A stretch of DNA of 64,000 bases from RHKX01 sp041393495 (lineage in GTDB: Bacteria > Actinomycetota > Thermoleophilia > Solirubrobacterales > 70-9), in assembly GCA_041393495.1 (NCBI GenBank), contig JAWKKA010000005.1, forward strand, positions 1 through 64,000, given 5' to 3'. A program made the translations under genes and the position numbers. The notes below the pieces were generated by a model that searched no databases, was not told the DNA's origin, and worked only from the letters and a program-made list of their open reading frames with translations. Below are positions 8,986 through 18,035 of the stretch, piece after piece. Positions within the stretch are counted from its first letter, which is position 1, and each line of letters opens with the position of its first letter.

Positions 8986-9043
8986 GGGCCCGGTCGGCGC
9001 AACGACGGGACGACGCGAGGGCCCGGTCGGCGCAACGACGGGA
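8986..9043. repeat. 25-bp direct repeat, two copies
   Basis: An identical 25-bp sequence (GGGCCCGGTCGGCGCAACGA...) occurs at 8986-9010 and 9019-9043, period 33, just upstream of the CoA-transferase start and downstream of the operator. Function unknown; it may be a slippage duplication in the leader. Confidence 0.7.
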
Positions 9044-9079
9044 TCGCGGGGCCCGCCCCGCGGTGCGAGGATGGCGGCG

Positions 9080-10384
9080 ATGGCCTCAGCAGCCGAAGCC
9101 GCCGACCTGGTCCGCGCCGACGACACGCTCGGGCTGCCGCTCGGTCCCGGCCAGCCGCCCGGGTTCCTGCACGCGCTCGGCGAGCGCGACGACTGGGAGA
9201 ACCTGCGCGTCTACAGCGGCCTGCTCGGCGTCGGCACCGAGCTGTTCACGCGCTCCGGAGTCCACCTGCTCTCGGGGTTCTTCGGACCGTTCGAGCGGGC
9301 GCTGCGCGATGCCGGCGCCGCGATCAGCTTCGCGCCGGCCGACTTCCGCCGCTTCGCGCCCCTGTACGAGCGCCAGCAGCCACGGGTGATGTGCACGGTC
9401 ACCGCGGCTCCCGACGCCGACGGCTGGTGCTCGCTGTCGCTGCACGCCGGCGGCTCGATCGCCGAGCTGCACCGCGCCGGTGCCGATCCCGGGCGGCTGC
9501 TCGTGGTCGAGGCCTCGCCCCGATACCCGCGAACGTCCGGGCTGCCGCCCGAGCACCCGCACCGGATCCACGTCGATGAGGCCGACGTCCTGATCGAAAG
9601 CGATGCGGCGCCGCTCGAGCTGCCCGCCGCAACGCCGACCGAGGTCGATCGCGCGATCGCGGCCAACGCAGCCACGTTCATCGAATCGGGCTCGACCGTG
9701 CAGACCGGGATTGGCGCCGTGCCGTCGACGATCGCGACGATCCTCGCCGAGGGCGGCTATTCCGACCTCGGGATCCACTCGGAGATGCTCACCGACGGCC
9801 TCATGGAGCTGCACCTCGCCGGCGCCGTCGCCAACCGCAAGGGCGTCTTCGACGGCATCTCGGTCGCGACCTTCGCGTTCGGATCGAAGCGGCTCTACGA
9901 GTGGCTCGACGGCAACGAGGAGGTGGCTTTCCTGCCGGTCGACGTAGTCAACTCGCCGGAGGTGATCAGCCGCAACCGGAAGATGGTCTCGATCAACGCC
10001 GCCCTGGCGGTCGACATCCACGGCCAGGTCGTCGCCGACACGATCGGCGGCCGCCAGTACTCGGGGATCGGCGGCGCCGAGGACTTCGCGGCGGGGTCCG
10101 GCTTCGAGGTCGAAGACCGCTCGCTGCAGTGCCTGCCGGCCACCGTCGAGATCGATGGCGAGATCCACTCGCGGATCGTGCCCTGGTTCGGGCCCGGCGC
10201 AGTCATCACCACGCCGCGCCACCAGGTCGACGTGATCGTCACCGAGTTCGGGGCCGCCGAGCTCGAGGGCAAGACCGTCCACCAGCGCGGCCTCGAGCTC
10301 GCGCGGATCGCCCATCCCGACTTCCGCGACGGCCTCGTCGAGGCCGCCGGGCGGGCCTCGGGCGGCAACTCGCCACTCCCCTGA
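9080..10384 (+). CDS. Acetyl-CoA hydrolase / 4-hydroxybutyrate CoA-transferase family protein
   Basis: A 434-residue class-I CoA-transferase that moves CoA between carboxylic acids through a glutamyl-CoA intermediate. SGSTVQTGIGAVPSTIATIL (about residues 210-230) is the CoA-binding segment, and LGIHSEMLTDGLMEL holds the catalytic Glu; the C-terminus (VDVIVTEFGAAELEGKTVHQ) matches the family. Two in-frame ATGs exist (9071 and 9080); the second has GAGG 9 nt upstream and is preferred. It is divergent from an acyl-CoA dehydrogenase under a shared operator, so it probably activates or releases the acid processed by that pathway. Donor and acceptor are not known. Confidence 0.88.
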   Translation: MASAAEAADLVRADDTLGLPLGPGQPPGFLHALGERDDWENLRVYSGLLGVGTELFTRSGVHLLSGFFGPFERALRDAGAAISFAPADFRRFAPLYERQQPRVMCTVTAAPDADGWCSLSLHAGGSIAELHRAGADPGRLLVVEASPRYPRTSGLPPEHPHRIHVDEADVLIESDAAPLELPAATPTEVDRAIAANAATFIESGSTVQTGIGAVPSTIATILAEGGYSDLGIHSEMLTDGLMELHLAGAVANRKGVFDGISVATFAFGSKRLYEWLDGNEEVAFLPVDVVNSPEVISRNRKMVSINAALAVDIHGQVVADTIGGRQYSGIGGAEDFAAGSGFEVEDRSLQCLPATVEIDGEIHSRIVPWFGPGAVITTPRHQVDVIVTEFGAAELEGKTVHQRGLELARIAHPDFRDGLVEAAGRASGGNSPLP

Positions 10385-10440
10385 GCCCCGACGGCGCCCG
10401 GCCGTGGCCGGTGGCGGGTCGAACCACGATCGCTGACACG

Positions 10441-11562
10441 TTACCTCAAGACCAGGCAGTTCTCGGGGTGCCAGCCGAGGCTGATCTCCATCCCCTCCTC
10501 CCAGCGATCATCAGCGCTCGCCGTGTAGGTCTGCTGCTCGAGCGCGACGAGGTGGGCGCCGTCGCCGAGGTCGACCGTGATCTGGGTGTTGACGCCGTGA
10601 TAGATCCTCGAGATGACCCGGCCGCGCATCGCGACCATGCCGGACTCGATGTCCTCGTCGACGGCGATCTTCTCGGGCCGGACCGAGATCTGAACGGTGT
10701 CGCCGCGATCGCAGTCAGCGGGGAGCGGCGCGGCGACCTTCATGCCGTTGCCGACCCTGACGGTCCCGGGCCCCTCGACGATCCCCTCGAGCATGTTCGA
10801 GATGCCGATGAAACCGGCGACGAACTCCTCGGTCGGATGCTCGTAGACGTCCTCGGGCGGCCCGCACTGGACGACCCGGCCGTCGCTCATCACCGCGATC
10901 CGGTCCGACATCGAGAGCGCCTCCTCCTGATCGTGGGTGACGTAGACGAAGGTGATCCCGACCTCGCGCTGGATCTGCTTGAGCTCGACCTGCATCTGCC
11001 GGCGCAGCTTCAGGTCGAGGGCCCCGAGCGGCTCGTCGAGCAGCAGCACCGCCGGCCGGTTGACGAGCGCTCGCGCCAGCGCCACCCGCTGGCGCTGCCC
11101 ACCCGAGAGCTCCGCCGGCCGCGACTTCGCGCGGCTGCCGAGGCTGACCAGCTCGAGCGCCTCGGCCACCCGCTGCTCGATCTCGTCCTTCGGCACCTTG
11201 CGGCGCTTCAGCCCGAAGGCGACGTTGCCGGCGACATCGAGGTGGCCGAACAGCGCGTAGCTCTGGAAGACCATGTTGACGTTGCGCTCGTAGGGCGGCA
11301 CGTCCTCGACCGGCTCCCCCTCGAGCAGGATCCGGCCCTCGCTCGGCACCTCGAAGCCGGCCAGCATCCGCAGCGTCGTCGTCTTCCCGCATCCGGACGG
11401 GCCGAGCAGCGAGAAGAACTCCCCCCGGTGGATCGCGAGGTCGATCGCATCGACGGCCGTGAAGTCGCCGAAGCGCTTCGTGACCTCCTCGAGCCGGATC
11501 GCCTCGCCGTTGCCGTCGCCGCCGGGGCCCGAACCGGTCCCGGTCACGGTTGCCTGCTCCAC
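10441..11562 (-). CDS. potA: ABC transporter ATP-binding protein, polyamine type
   Basis: A 373-residue ATPase of a polyamine/opine-type importer. Walker A GPSGCGKTTTL (about residues 45), signature LSGGQRQRVALARAL, Walker B VLLLDEPLGALD and the switch His in VTHDQEEAL are all present; a C-terminal TOBE domain follows. I chose GTG 11562, with AGGAGG 9 nt upstream and 1 nt after the permease stop; GTG 11571 is the alternative. It is the last gene of the operon TetR-potD-potB-potC-potA. The Pot family name is solid at family level; substrates can be putrescine, spermidine or other cationic compounds. Confidence 0.9.
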   Translation of the reverse strand: MEQATVTGTGSGPGGDGNGEAIRLEEVTKRFGDFTAVDAIDLAIHRGEFFSLLGPSGCGKTTTLRMLAGFEVPSEGRILLEGEPVEDVPPYERNVNMVFQSYALFGHLDVAGNVAFGLKRRKVPKDEIEQRVAEALELVSLGSRAKSRPAELSGGQRQRVALARALVNRPAVLLLDEPLGALDLKLRRQMQVELKQIQREVGITFVYVTHDQEEALSMSDRIAVMSDGRVVQCGPPEDVYEHPTEEFVAGFIGISNMLEGIVEGPGTVRVGNGMKVAAPLPADCDRGDTVQISVRPEKIAVDEDIESGMVAMRGRVISRIYHGVNTQITVDLGDGAHLVALEQQTYTASADDRWEEGMEISLGWHPENCLVLR

Positions 11563-11563
11563 C

Positions 11564-12448
11564 TCAACCACCCTCCTGTCCGGTCAGGACCTTGATTCCG
11601 CTCTCCTTCCGTCCGAAGAACCGCGGCACGAGCACCGCCGCCACGATCGCCGTCAGCGACACGACCATCATCAGCGTCCCGATCGCGTTGATCGTCGGCG
11701 AGACGCCGAACCGGATCGCCGACCAGATCCGCACCGGCAATGGCTGCGAGTCCTCCCCGGTCGTGAAGAAGGAGAGGACGAAGTCGTCGAAGGAGAGCGC
11801 GAAGACGAGCAGCCCGGCCGCGACGATCGCCGGCCACAGCTCGGGCACGAGGACGAGGCGGACCGCCTGAAAGCGGGTCGCGCCGAGGTCCATCGCCGCC
11901 TGCTCGACCTCGTCGCCCATCGACGCCAGCCGGCCACGGACGACGACGGTCACGTAGGAGATCGAGAAGGTGATGTGGGCGATCACGATCGTCCAGAACG
12001 AGAGGTGGATCCCGAGCTGCGAGAAGATCAGGAGCGCCGAGATGCCGGCGACGATCTCGGGGGTGACGAGCGGGATCAGCATCAGGATGTTCGCCGCCGG
12101 ACTCCAGCGGGTCCGCGCCCGGACCAGCCCGATCGCCAGCGCCGTGCCGACCACGGTCGCGACGATCATCGTGATCAGCGCGACGCGCAGCGAGACGAAC
12201 AGCGACTCGCGCAGGGTCGGATCGCTGAGGAAGTCGTCGTACCACTGCAGCGAGAAGCCCTGAAACGACTGCAGCGACTTGACCGAGTTGAACGAGAAGA
12301 GGACGACGACCGCGATCGGGATGAACAGGTAGAGGTAAACCAGGGTGCTGTAGAGCTTCAGGAAGCGGGGCCGGTCGAAGCCCTCCTCGCGGCGCCGGCT
12401 GCGGCGCCGGCGTACGCGCGTCCCGACGGTGGCGGTCGTCCCGCTCAC
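11564..12448 (-). CDS. potC: ABC transporter permease, PotC type
   Basis: A 294-residue inner-membrane permease with six predicted TM helices after a very basic N-terminus (RVRRRRSRRREEG). The EAA loop that docks onto the ATPase reads EQAAMDLGATRFQAVRLVLV (about residues 170-190), then PELWPAI. The start is a GTG at 12448 overlapping the PotB stop (GATGTGAG). It pairs with PotB to form the translocation pore. Confidence 0.88.
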   Translation of the reverse strand: MSGTTATVGTRVRRRRSRRREEGFDRPRFLKLYSTLVYLYLFIPIAVVVLFSFNSVKSLQSFQGFSLQWYDDFLSDPTLRESLFVSLRVALITMIVATVVGTALAIGLVRARTRWSPAANILMLIPLVTPEIVAGISALLIFSQLGIHLSFWTIVIAHITFSISYVTVVVRGRLASMGDEVEQAAMDLGATRFQAVRLVLVPELWPAIVAAGLLVFALSFDDFVLSFFTTGEDSQPLPVRIWSAIRFGVSPTINAIGTLMMVVSLTAIVAAVLVPRFFGRKESGIKVLTGQEGG

Positions 12449-13299
12449 ATCGCCACCGGTTCGCGGGCCTCGCGCGCCGCCGAGCGCAGATAGCCGAGCA
12501 TCCAGATCGACAGGAACAGCATCATCACCACGGTCAGCGCCGAGCCGAACGGCCAGTTGCTGGCAGCGAAGAACTGGTCCTGGATCAGGTTGCCGACCAT
12601 GTAGGTGTCGGGACCGCCGAGGAGCTGCGCGGAGACGAAGTCGCCGACCGCGGGCAGGAAGACGAGCACGCACCCGGCGAGGATCCCCTGCTTGGTCTGC
12701 GGCAGGGTCACGTGCAGGAAGACCCGCGCCGGGGTCCCGAACAGGTCCTTGCCGGCCTCGACGAGCGAGCCGTCCATGCGCTCGAGCGAGGCGTAGATCG
12801 GCAGGATCATGAAGACCAGATAGCCGTAGACGAGGCCGCCGATCACCGCGTAGGGCGTGTTGACGAACTGGATCCCGTTCTCGGTCAGGCCGATGTCCTT
12901 GAAGAGGCTGTTGAGCAGCCCATCGTCGGCGAGCAGCGCCACCCAGGCATAGGTGCGAACCAGGTAGTTGACGAAGAACGGGATCACCAGCATCGCGATC
13001 AAGAGGTGCTTGCGGCGGCCTCCGTAGCGGGCGATGAAGTAGGCGATCGGGTAGCCGAGCAGCAGGCAGATCGCGGCGGTCGCGACCGCGTAGCCGATCG
13101 AGCGCAGCAGGACCGGGATGTAGATCGCGTCGAAGGCGTCGGCGTAGTTGTCGAGCCGGGTCGAGTAGACGGCCCGGCCGAGGTCGTCGGTATAGCCGAA
13201 CGAGAGCGCCAGCACGAGGCAGATCGGCACCAGGAAGAGGAGGAACAGCCAGACTCCGCCCGGCAGCAGGAACCGTGACCAGAACCCGCGATCGCTCAC
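12445..13299 (-). CDS. potB: ABC transporter permease, PotB type
   Basis: A 284-residue permease with six TM helices and the EAA loop VEAGKDLFGTPARVFLHVTL, then PQTKQGI. I use GTG 13299, which has a GGGAGGGGG purine run about 10 nt upstream; a TTG at 13344 would add 15 low-complexity residues. It lies about 120 nt downstream of the binding-protein gene and overlaps potC by 4 nt. Confidence 0.87.
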   Translation of the reverse strand: MSDRGFWSRFLLPGGVWLFLLFLVPICLVLALSFGYTDDLGRAVYSTRLDNYADAFDAIYIPVLLRSIGYAVATAAICLLLGYPIAYFIARYGGRRKHLLIAMLVIPFFVNYLVRTYAWVALLADDGLLNSLFKDIGLTENGIQFVNTPYAVIGGLVYGYLVFMILPIYASLERMDGSLVEAGKDLFGTPARVFLHVTLPQTKQGILAGCVLVFLPAVGDFVSAQLLGGPDTYMVGNLIQDQFFAASNWPFGSALTVVMMLFLSIWMLGYLRSAAREAREPVAM

Positions 13300-13420
13300 G
13301 GTCGCCGAACCCCCTCCCGGCGCGACCGGGCGCGCCGAGGCCAAGGACGCAGGAGGCGATGCGACCGCAGGTCGTGAGCCGACGAGGACGCCGGTATCGG
13401 TGCGCCCGGGGCGCCGGCGC

Positions 13421-14548
13421 TCACGATGCCTTGACCTCGGTCCATACCTGGTTCCAGAGCGCTCGATCGTCGGGGTCGTCGAGCCGGTACTCCATGCCGC
13501 CGTCGCCGAGCGCCTCGAGATCGACGTCGATCGAGGGCTCGTCCTTGACGAGGCTCGCGAACGCCTCCTTGCCGCCCTCGACCGGCTGCGGGTAGCCGTT
13601 CCAGAGCACGTTTCGGGCGGCGTTGTCGGGCTGGATGATCCAGTCGAGGAACATCAGCGCCGTCCCCGGCGCCCGCGCCGTGATCGGGATGCACATCAGG
13701 TCGGAGCCGACCGGCACGCCCTCCTTGCAGGTCTCGTAGCTGAAGTCCTCGGGGTTGTCGACCTGGTTTCTGACGTTGACGATGTCGCCGTTCCAGGCCT
13801 GATGGATGACGGCGGTCCCGTTGACGAGGTTCTGGGTCGAGTTCGTCGAGATCCCGCGCGCGAACTGCTTCTGATCGAGCAGCGTCTGCTTCGAGACCTC
13901 GAGCTCGTTCGGGTCGGCGGTGTTGAGGTCCCAGCCGTTCAGCAGGTTCGCCTCCCCGATCGCTTCCTGGAAGTCGTCGAGGATGAACATCCGGCCGGCG
14001 CCGTCGGGGTTGACGAGGTCGTTCCAGGAGCCGGTCATGCCGCTGACGATGTCGTTGCGCCAGGCGATCCCCGTCGTGTAGTAGGCGTAGGGAATCGTGT
14101 ACTCGTTGTTGGGATCCCACCAACCGCCGTCGTAGAAGGAGGAGATCCCCTTCGCGTTCTTGAGGCTGTCGCGGTGGAAGCGGTGCAACAACCCCTCCTG
14201 CTGGAGGCGGTAGGCGTACTCGGTCGAGGGCCAGATCACGTCGTAGCGTCCGCCCGCTCGGAGCTTGGTGACCATCGCTTCGAGGTTGTCGAAGTTGACC
14301 TCGTTGACGGCCACGCCGTACTTGTCGCTGAACCCCTGCTTGATCGCGGGATCCATGTACTGGGCCCAGTTGTAGAGGAGGATGTCGCCGTCGATCTCGG
14401 GCTTGACCGCGGCAGTGCTCTGGGGCTTGTCGATCGGTCGCTCGACCGTGCAGCCGCCGAGCGCGCCGAGCCCGTAGAGGCCGAGCGCGCCGCCGGCGCC
14501 GGCCTGCAGGAGCCGTCGCCGGGTCAACCGCTCACCGGGGCCGGTCAT
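13421..14548 (-). CDS. potD: Polyamine-type ABC substrate-binding lipoprotein
   Basis: A 375-residue periplasmic/membrane-anchored binding protein of the PotD/PotF family. The N-terminus TRRRLLQAGAGGALG... is a twin-arginine signal ending in the lipobox LGGC (Cys about 33), so it is a Tat-exported lipoprotein. The mature part opens with ILLYNWAQYMDPAIKQGF, the hallmark of the family, followed by YDVIWPSTEYAYRL. Its ATG overlaps the TetR stop (ATGA at 14545-14548), which ties uptake and regulation in one operon. The substrate could be a polyamine or another amino compound. Confidence 0.9.
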   Translation of the reverse strand: MTGPGERLTRRRLLQAGAGGALGLYGLGALGGCTVERPIDKPQSTAAVKPEIDGDILLYNWAQYMDPAIKQGFSDKYGVAVNEVNFDNLEAMVTKLRAGGRYDVIWPSTEYAYRLQQEGLLHRFHRDSLKNAKGISSFYDGGWWDPNNEYTIPYAYYTTGIAWRNDIVSGMTGSWNDLVNPDGAGRMFILDDFQEAIGEANLLNGWDLNTADPNELEVSKQTLLDQKQFARGISTNSTQNLVNGTAVIHQAWNGDIVNVRNQVDNPEDFSYETCKEGVPVGSDLMCIPITARAPGTALMFLDWIIQPDNAARNVLWNGYPQPVEGGKEAFASLVKDEPSIDVDLEALGDGGMEYRLDDPDDRALWNQVWTEVKAS

Positions 14549-15159
14549 GCGGTGACCGCTCCCGGCTCGCGCAGGCTCGCGTCGAGGAGCGCCTCGGCAT
14601 GGTCGAGGAGGATCGACGCCATCGCCGCCTCGGTGAGGCTCGGGTCCTCGAGCGTCGCCTGGACGCTGAGCCCGTCCATCAGCGCCGCCAACGACAGCGC
14701 CGCGCGGCCCGGGTCGACGTCGGGGTCGAACTCGCCGGCGGCGCGGCCGACGCAGATCACCTCGGCGAGCAGCGCCCGCCAGTGCTCGTCGCGGCGCTGC
14801 CGCTCACGAGCCGCCTCCGGATCGTGCAGCGAGCGCGCCCAGAGCTCGATCCAGAGGTCGAGCCGGCTCTCGGCGGCGGTCGCTTCGATCAGCATCCGGA
14901 GCCGCTCGGTGGCGGTCGGCGCCGCATCGAGCCGCTCGCCGAGGCGCTCGGCGAAGTCCTCCTCGTCGGCGATCAGCGCGGCGGTCAGGAGCTGCTCGCG
15001 CGTTTCGAACCAGTAGACGACCGCCGACGGGCTCGTTGCAGCGCGCTCGGCGACGTCGGCGATCCGCGTGTTCGCGAGCCCGCGCTCGGTGATCACTGCC
15101 GCCGCCGCCTCGAGGATCTGCGGCTTGCGCACGTGGTCGATCGCCGGCCTCGGGCTCAC
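14545..15159 (-). CDS. TetR-family regulator leading the pot operon
   Basis: About 204 residues. The helix-turn-helix reads RIADVAERAATSPSAVVYWF, followed by ETREQLLTAAL; the C-terminal part (LDLWIELWARSLHDPEAARE) resembles the BetI-type/TetR_C domain. I choose GTG 15159 with GAGGAG about 12 nt upstream; GTG 15198 is possible. It is the first gene of the uptake operon and overlaps potD by 4 nt. The inverted repeat at 15210-15231 just upstream is a likely autoregulatory operator. It is paralogous in style to the next TetR (15347-15949). Confidence 0.85.
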   Translation of the reverse strand: MSPRPAIDHVRKPQILEAAAAVITERGLANTRIADVAERAATSPSAVVYWFETREQLLTAALIADEEDFAERLGERLDAAPTATERLRMLIEATAAESRLDLWIELWARSLHDPEAARERQRRDEHWRALLAEVICVGRAAGEFDPDVDPGRAALSLAALMDGLSVQATLEDPSLTEAAMASILLDHAEALLDASLREPGAVTA

Positions 15160-15209
15160 CGGCCTCGCGCGCTCCTCGCTAGGTCCATCGGTCCCCACCT
15201 CTCCTGACA

Positions 15210-15231
15210 AAGCTGAACCGCCGTTCAACTT
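15210..15231. promoter_or_regulatory. Inverted repeat upstream of TetR-pot operon
   Basis: AAGCTGAAC-CGCC-GTTCAACTT: 9-bp arms with one mismatch, about 50 nt upstream of the TetR start. The size fits a TetR operator; its sequence differs from the ATTGAC-N6-GTCAAT motif, so a second regulator specificity is implied. Confidence 0.6.
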
Positions 15232-15304
15232 ACCCGCGGCCGCGCTGGCGTGCAAGTGGCAACGGCCCCCGCCGCAGCGCTGCTCGCGAGCTGCCGCTGC
15301 TCGC

Positions 15305-15348
15305 GAGCGCAACGAAGCGGAACCCTGTGGTTCCGGAATGTTGCGCTC
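15305..15348 (-). terminator. Two-stem inverted repeat after the second TetR gene
   Basis: An outer stem GAGCGCAAC/GTTGCGCTC and an inner stem GGAACC/GGTTCC around CTGT, separated by a 5x5 internal loop. It begins within the TetR stop codon and so is placed as a terminator for the minus-strand gene. A related copy of the inner part lies at 18036-18067. Confidence 0.6.
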
Positions 15349-15949
15349 AGGCGAGCAGCGCCGCCGCTTCGACCCCGAGCGGCGCGGCGAGGACGCCGGC
15401 GACGAGCGCTCGGGCAGCATCGACATCCATCGCGGGGTCGCCGAGCAGCGCCCGGACCCCGGCGCCGTCGAGCACCGCAACGGCGAGGCTGGCGGTTCGC
15501 TCGACGTCGACGCCGGCATCGAACTCGCCGCTTTCAACCCCGGCGACGATCAGGCCGGACATCCAGCGCCGGTAGCGGTCGTAGAGCCGGGTGGCCACCG
15601 GCTGCAGGCCCGGCTCGCGGACGGCGCGCAGCCAGAGCTCGACCCAGAGCACCCACTCGCGCTCCTGTCGGCCCGGGTAGGGCAGGCTCTCGCGGATCGC
15701 CGCGGCGATTGCGGCCGTGGCGCTCGCCGCGTCGCTCTCCTCGTCGAAGCGCTCGACGCCCGCCTGCTCGAAGGAGTGGATCAGCGCCTGCTCGAGCAGC
15801 TCCTCGCGGGTCGAGAAGTAATGGTGGACGAGCGAGGTCGATGCTCCGGCGCGCTGCGCCACCCGCGCGATCCTGACCTCGTCGATCCCGTCCTCGGCGA
15901 TCAGCTCGCAAGCGGCCTCGAGGATACGATCGGCCGTGTCGGAGCTCAC
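15347..15949 (-). CDS. TetR-family regulator (BetI-like)
   Basis: 200 residues. The helix-turn-helix RIARVAQRAGASTSLVHHYF is followed by STREELLEQALIHSFEQAG, and the C-terminal domain includes REWVLWVELWLRAVREPGLQ, as in BetI-like regulators. The start GTG 15949 has no ribosome site but has TAGGCT 7 nt upstream, so the mRNA is probably leaderless. The open frame extends far upstream, but only because it runs antisense through the cupin and flavoprotein genes. Divergent from the cupin. A good candidate for the regulator that reads ATTGAC-N6-GTCAAT, but not proven. Confidence 0.85.
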   Translation of the reverse strand: MSSDTADRILEAACELIAEDGIDEVRIARVAQRAGASTSLVHHYFSTREELLEQALIHSFEQAGVERFDEESDAASATAAIAAAIRESLPYPGRQEREWVLWVELWLRAVREPGLQPVATRLYDRYRRWMSGLIVAGVESGEFDAGVDVERTASLAVAVLDGAGVRALLGDPAMDVDAARALVAGVLAAPLGVEAAALLA

Positions 15950-15982
15950 GGACGCGAGCCTAACCGTCGCGAAGGAGGTCAG

Positions 15983-16405
15983 ATGGGATATCGGGTGCTG
16001 AACGCCGCCGACGCGCACTGGCGGCCCTCGAACCAGATGGGCGTCGCCAACACCGATCTGGCCCGCCAGCTCGGCGCCGAGGCACTCGGGGCGAGGCTCT
16101 GGCTGCTCGAGCCGGGCCAGGCATCGACGCGGCACCGCCACATCCGCACACACGAGATCTACGTTCTCCTCGAGGGCACCGGCCGGATCCGGGTCGGCGA
16201 CGAGCTGCTCACCGTCGAGCCCCTCGATGCCGTCTACGTCGAGCCCGACACCGTCCGCCAGCCCTTCAACGACACCGCGGCCGACCAGCTCTGGCTCGTC
16301 GTCGGCGCCCCGCCGGAGGCGGCGAACACGCTCGAGATGGACGCCGCCACGATGGCGACGATCTACCCCGACGGCCCGCAGGCGCTGCCGCCGGAGCTGA
16401 GCTAG
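15983..16405 (+). CDS. Cupin-domain protein
   Basis: A 140-residue single-domain cupin. STRHRHIRTHEIYVLLEGTG (about residues 48-67) is cupin motif 1, with His residues and Glu for a metal; motif 2 is around PLDAVYVEPDTVRQPFN, which lacks a clear His. GAAGGAGG precedes the ATG, a strong ribosome site. It is divergent from TetR and its stop overlaps the stop of the convergent flavoprotein gene by 3-4 nt. It may be a sensor, an isomerase or a dioxygenase-like enzyme in the pathway; function unknown. Confidence 0.8.
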   Translation: MGYRVLNAADAHWRPSNQMGVANTDLARQLGAEALGARLWLLEPGQASTRHRHIRTHEIYVLLEGTGRIRVGDELLTVEPLDAVYVEPDTVRQPFNDTAADQLWLVVGAPPEAANTLEMDAATMATIYPDGPQALPPELS

Positions 16406-18006
16406 ATGATCGAGCCGGCGAGGACGGCCGCCGCCGCGTTGCGGCCGTTCGTCGCGATCACGCTGCCGCCGGGATGAGTGGCGGCGCCGCAGAGGTAGAA
16501 GCCGGGAATCGGCGTGCGGGCGCTGAGCCGGCTCTCCCACATCTGCCCCGGCAGGACCTGGCCCTGGAAGATCTGACCGCCGGTCAGGCCGACCCGTGAC
16601 TCGATGTCGGGCGGTCCGAGCACCTCGTAGTCGATCAGCCGGCCTTCGATGCCCGGCGCGAAGCGATCGATCAGGTCGATGATCTGGCGGGCGACCTCCC
16701 CGCGGCGGGACCCCCAGTCGCCGTGTGACAGCTCGTACGGCGCGTACTGGGCGAACACCGTCATCGAATGCTTGCCCTCCGGAGCCGGGCTCGGGTCGAA
16801 CCCGGTCTGGGTGTAGATCTCGGCGAACCCGATCGCGGGCTCGCCGGCCGCGCAGCGCTCGAACGCGGCCTGCGCGGAGTCGATCCCGTCGGTCAGCTCG
16901 ATCATCGCCTTGGCCGGCCAGATCTCGCCCTCGGCAGCGGACCAGTTCGGCAGCTCCTCGAGCGCGGCGTTGAGCTTGACGACCGGGCTGCGCACGTCCC
17001 AGGCCTCGAGCCGCTCGCGATAGGCGCGGTCGTGCAAGTCCACCTCGTCGGCGCCGATCAGCCCCAGCGCCAGCTTCGGGTCGGCGTTGCAGACGACGGC
17101 CGCGGCACGGATCCGCGTCCCGTCCTCGAGCTCGACGCCCGAGCCGGGGACGATCCGCCCGACCGGCGTCCCGCATGCGAGCACCGCCCCGGCCTCGCGG
17201 GCGGCGTCGGCGATCGCGAAGCTGACCATCCCCATCCCGCCCTCGACGTAGGCCCAGTTCGAGCCTGTCCCGTCGAGGTCGCCCTGGTGGTGCATCAGCT
17301 TCACCGACGCGGTGCCGGGATCGCGCGGGCCGGCCCAGGTGCCGATCACGCCGCCGCCGAAGAACGCGTCGTGAAGGCGCCGATCCGCGAAGTGGTCCTC
17401 CATCACCTCGGCGATCGACGCCTCGAAGACGAGGTCGATCATCTCCCGACTGCCGCCAAGCATCGCCTCGATCTCGGCCCGCGTCGGGCTCTCGCCCTCC
17501 CAGGCGTCGCGGGCCCCCTTGCGGAGCCGCCTGCGCACGTCTTCGTAGAGCTTCTGGTGGCGCCGATAGCCGTCGATGTCGCGCTTGGAGACCCCGAGCC
17601 GCTCGAGGTCGGCCTGCGTTCGAGCGTCGTCGACGAACTGGCCGAGCGAGCTGCCGTCGGCGAACGGGATCCAGAGGTTCGGGTCGGCGATCCACCAGCG
17701 CAGGCCGCGGCGACGGAGCCCGAGCTCGTCGATGACCCGCTGGTCGAGCAGGCCGAGCACGTATGCACAGGGGCTGACCACGAATCGCTCGTCGGCGAAC
17801 GGCCGCTCGAGCGTGCAGGCGCCGCCGAGCCGCTCGCGTCGTTCGAGCACCAGCACCGACCGCCCGGCCCGGGCCAGGTACGCCGCCGCGGTCAGCCCGT
17901 TGTGGCCGCCGCCGACGACGACCGCGTCCCAGTCGCGTGAGGCCAGCTCGGCGACGGGCATCGGCAGCCCGACCTCGCCGAGTTGCGCCGCGATCTCGTT
18001 CACCAC
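16402..18006 (-). CDS. PYROXD2-like FAD-dependent oxidoreductase (copy 1)
   Basis: A 534-residue flavoprotein of the phytoene-desaturase/PYROXD2 family. The dinucleotide-binding motif VVVGGGHNGLTAAAYLARAG (about residues 30-49) and the C-terminal FAD signature GFYLCGAATHPGGSVIATNG are clear. Family members oxidise amines or desaturate lipids, and the substrate cannot be assigned. The start is GTG 18006 (or the next GTG) with AGAAGG upstream. It lies between a Rieske gene and the cupin/TetR genes, on the same strand as the Rieske gene. A paralogue is at 24228-25931. Confidence 0.85.
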   Translation of the reverse strand: MVNEIAAQLGEVGLPMPVAELASRDWDAVVVGGGHNGLTAAAYLARAGRSVLVLERRERLGGACTLERPFADERFVVSPCAYVLGLLDQRVIDELGLRRRGLRWWIADPNLWIPFADGSSLGQFVDDARTQADLERLGVSKRDIDGYRRHQKLYEDVRRRLRKGARDAWEGESPTRAEIEAMLGGSREMIDLVFEASIAEVMEDHFADRRLHDAFFGGGVIGTWAGPRDPGTASVKLMHHQGDLDGTGSNWAYVEGGMGMVSFAIADAAREAGAVLACGTPVGRIVPGSGVELEDGTRIRAAAVVCNADPKLALGLIGADEVDLHDRAYRERLEAWDVRSPVVKLNAALEELPNWSAAEGEIWPAKAMIELTDGIDSAQAAFERCAAGEPAIGFAEIYTQTGFDPSPAPEGKHSMTVFAQYAPYELSHGDWGSRRGEVARQIIDLIDRFAPGIEGRLIDYEVLGPPDIESRVGLTGGQIFQGQVLPGQMWESRLSARTPIPGFYLCGAATHPGGSVIATNGRNAAAAVLAGSII

Positions 18007-18035
18007 GTCACCTTCTCACAGCGGCGGTGAGCGTC

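Noticed and set aside
15950..17695. Upstream extension of the TetR frame on the minus strand
   Set aside because: It runs antisense to the cupin gene and out of frame through the flavoprotein gene; the TetR domain begins at GTG 15949.
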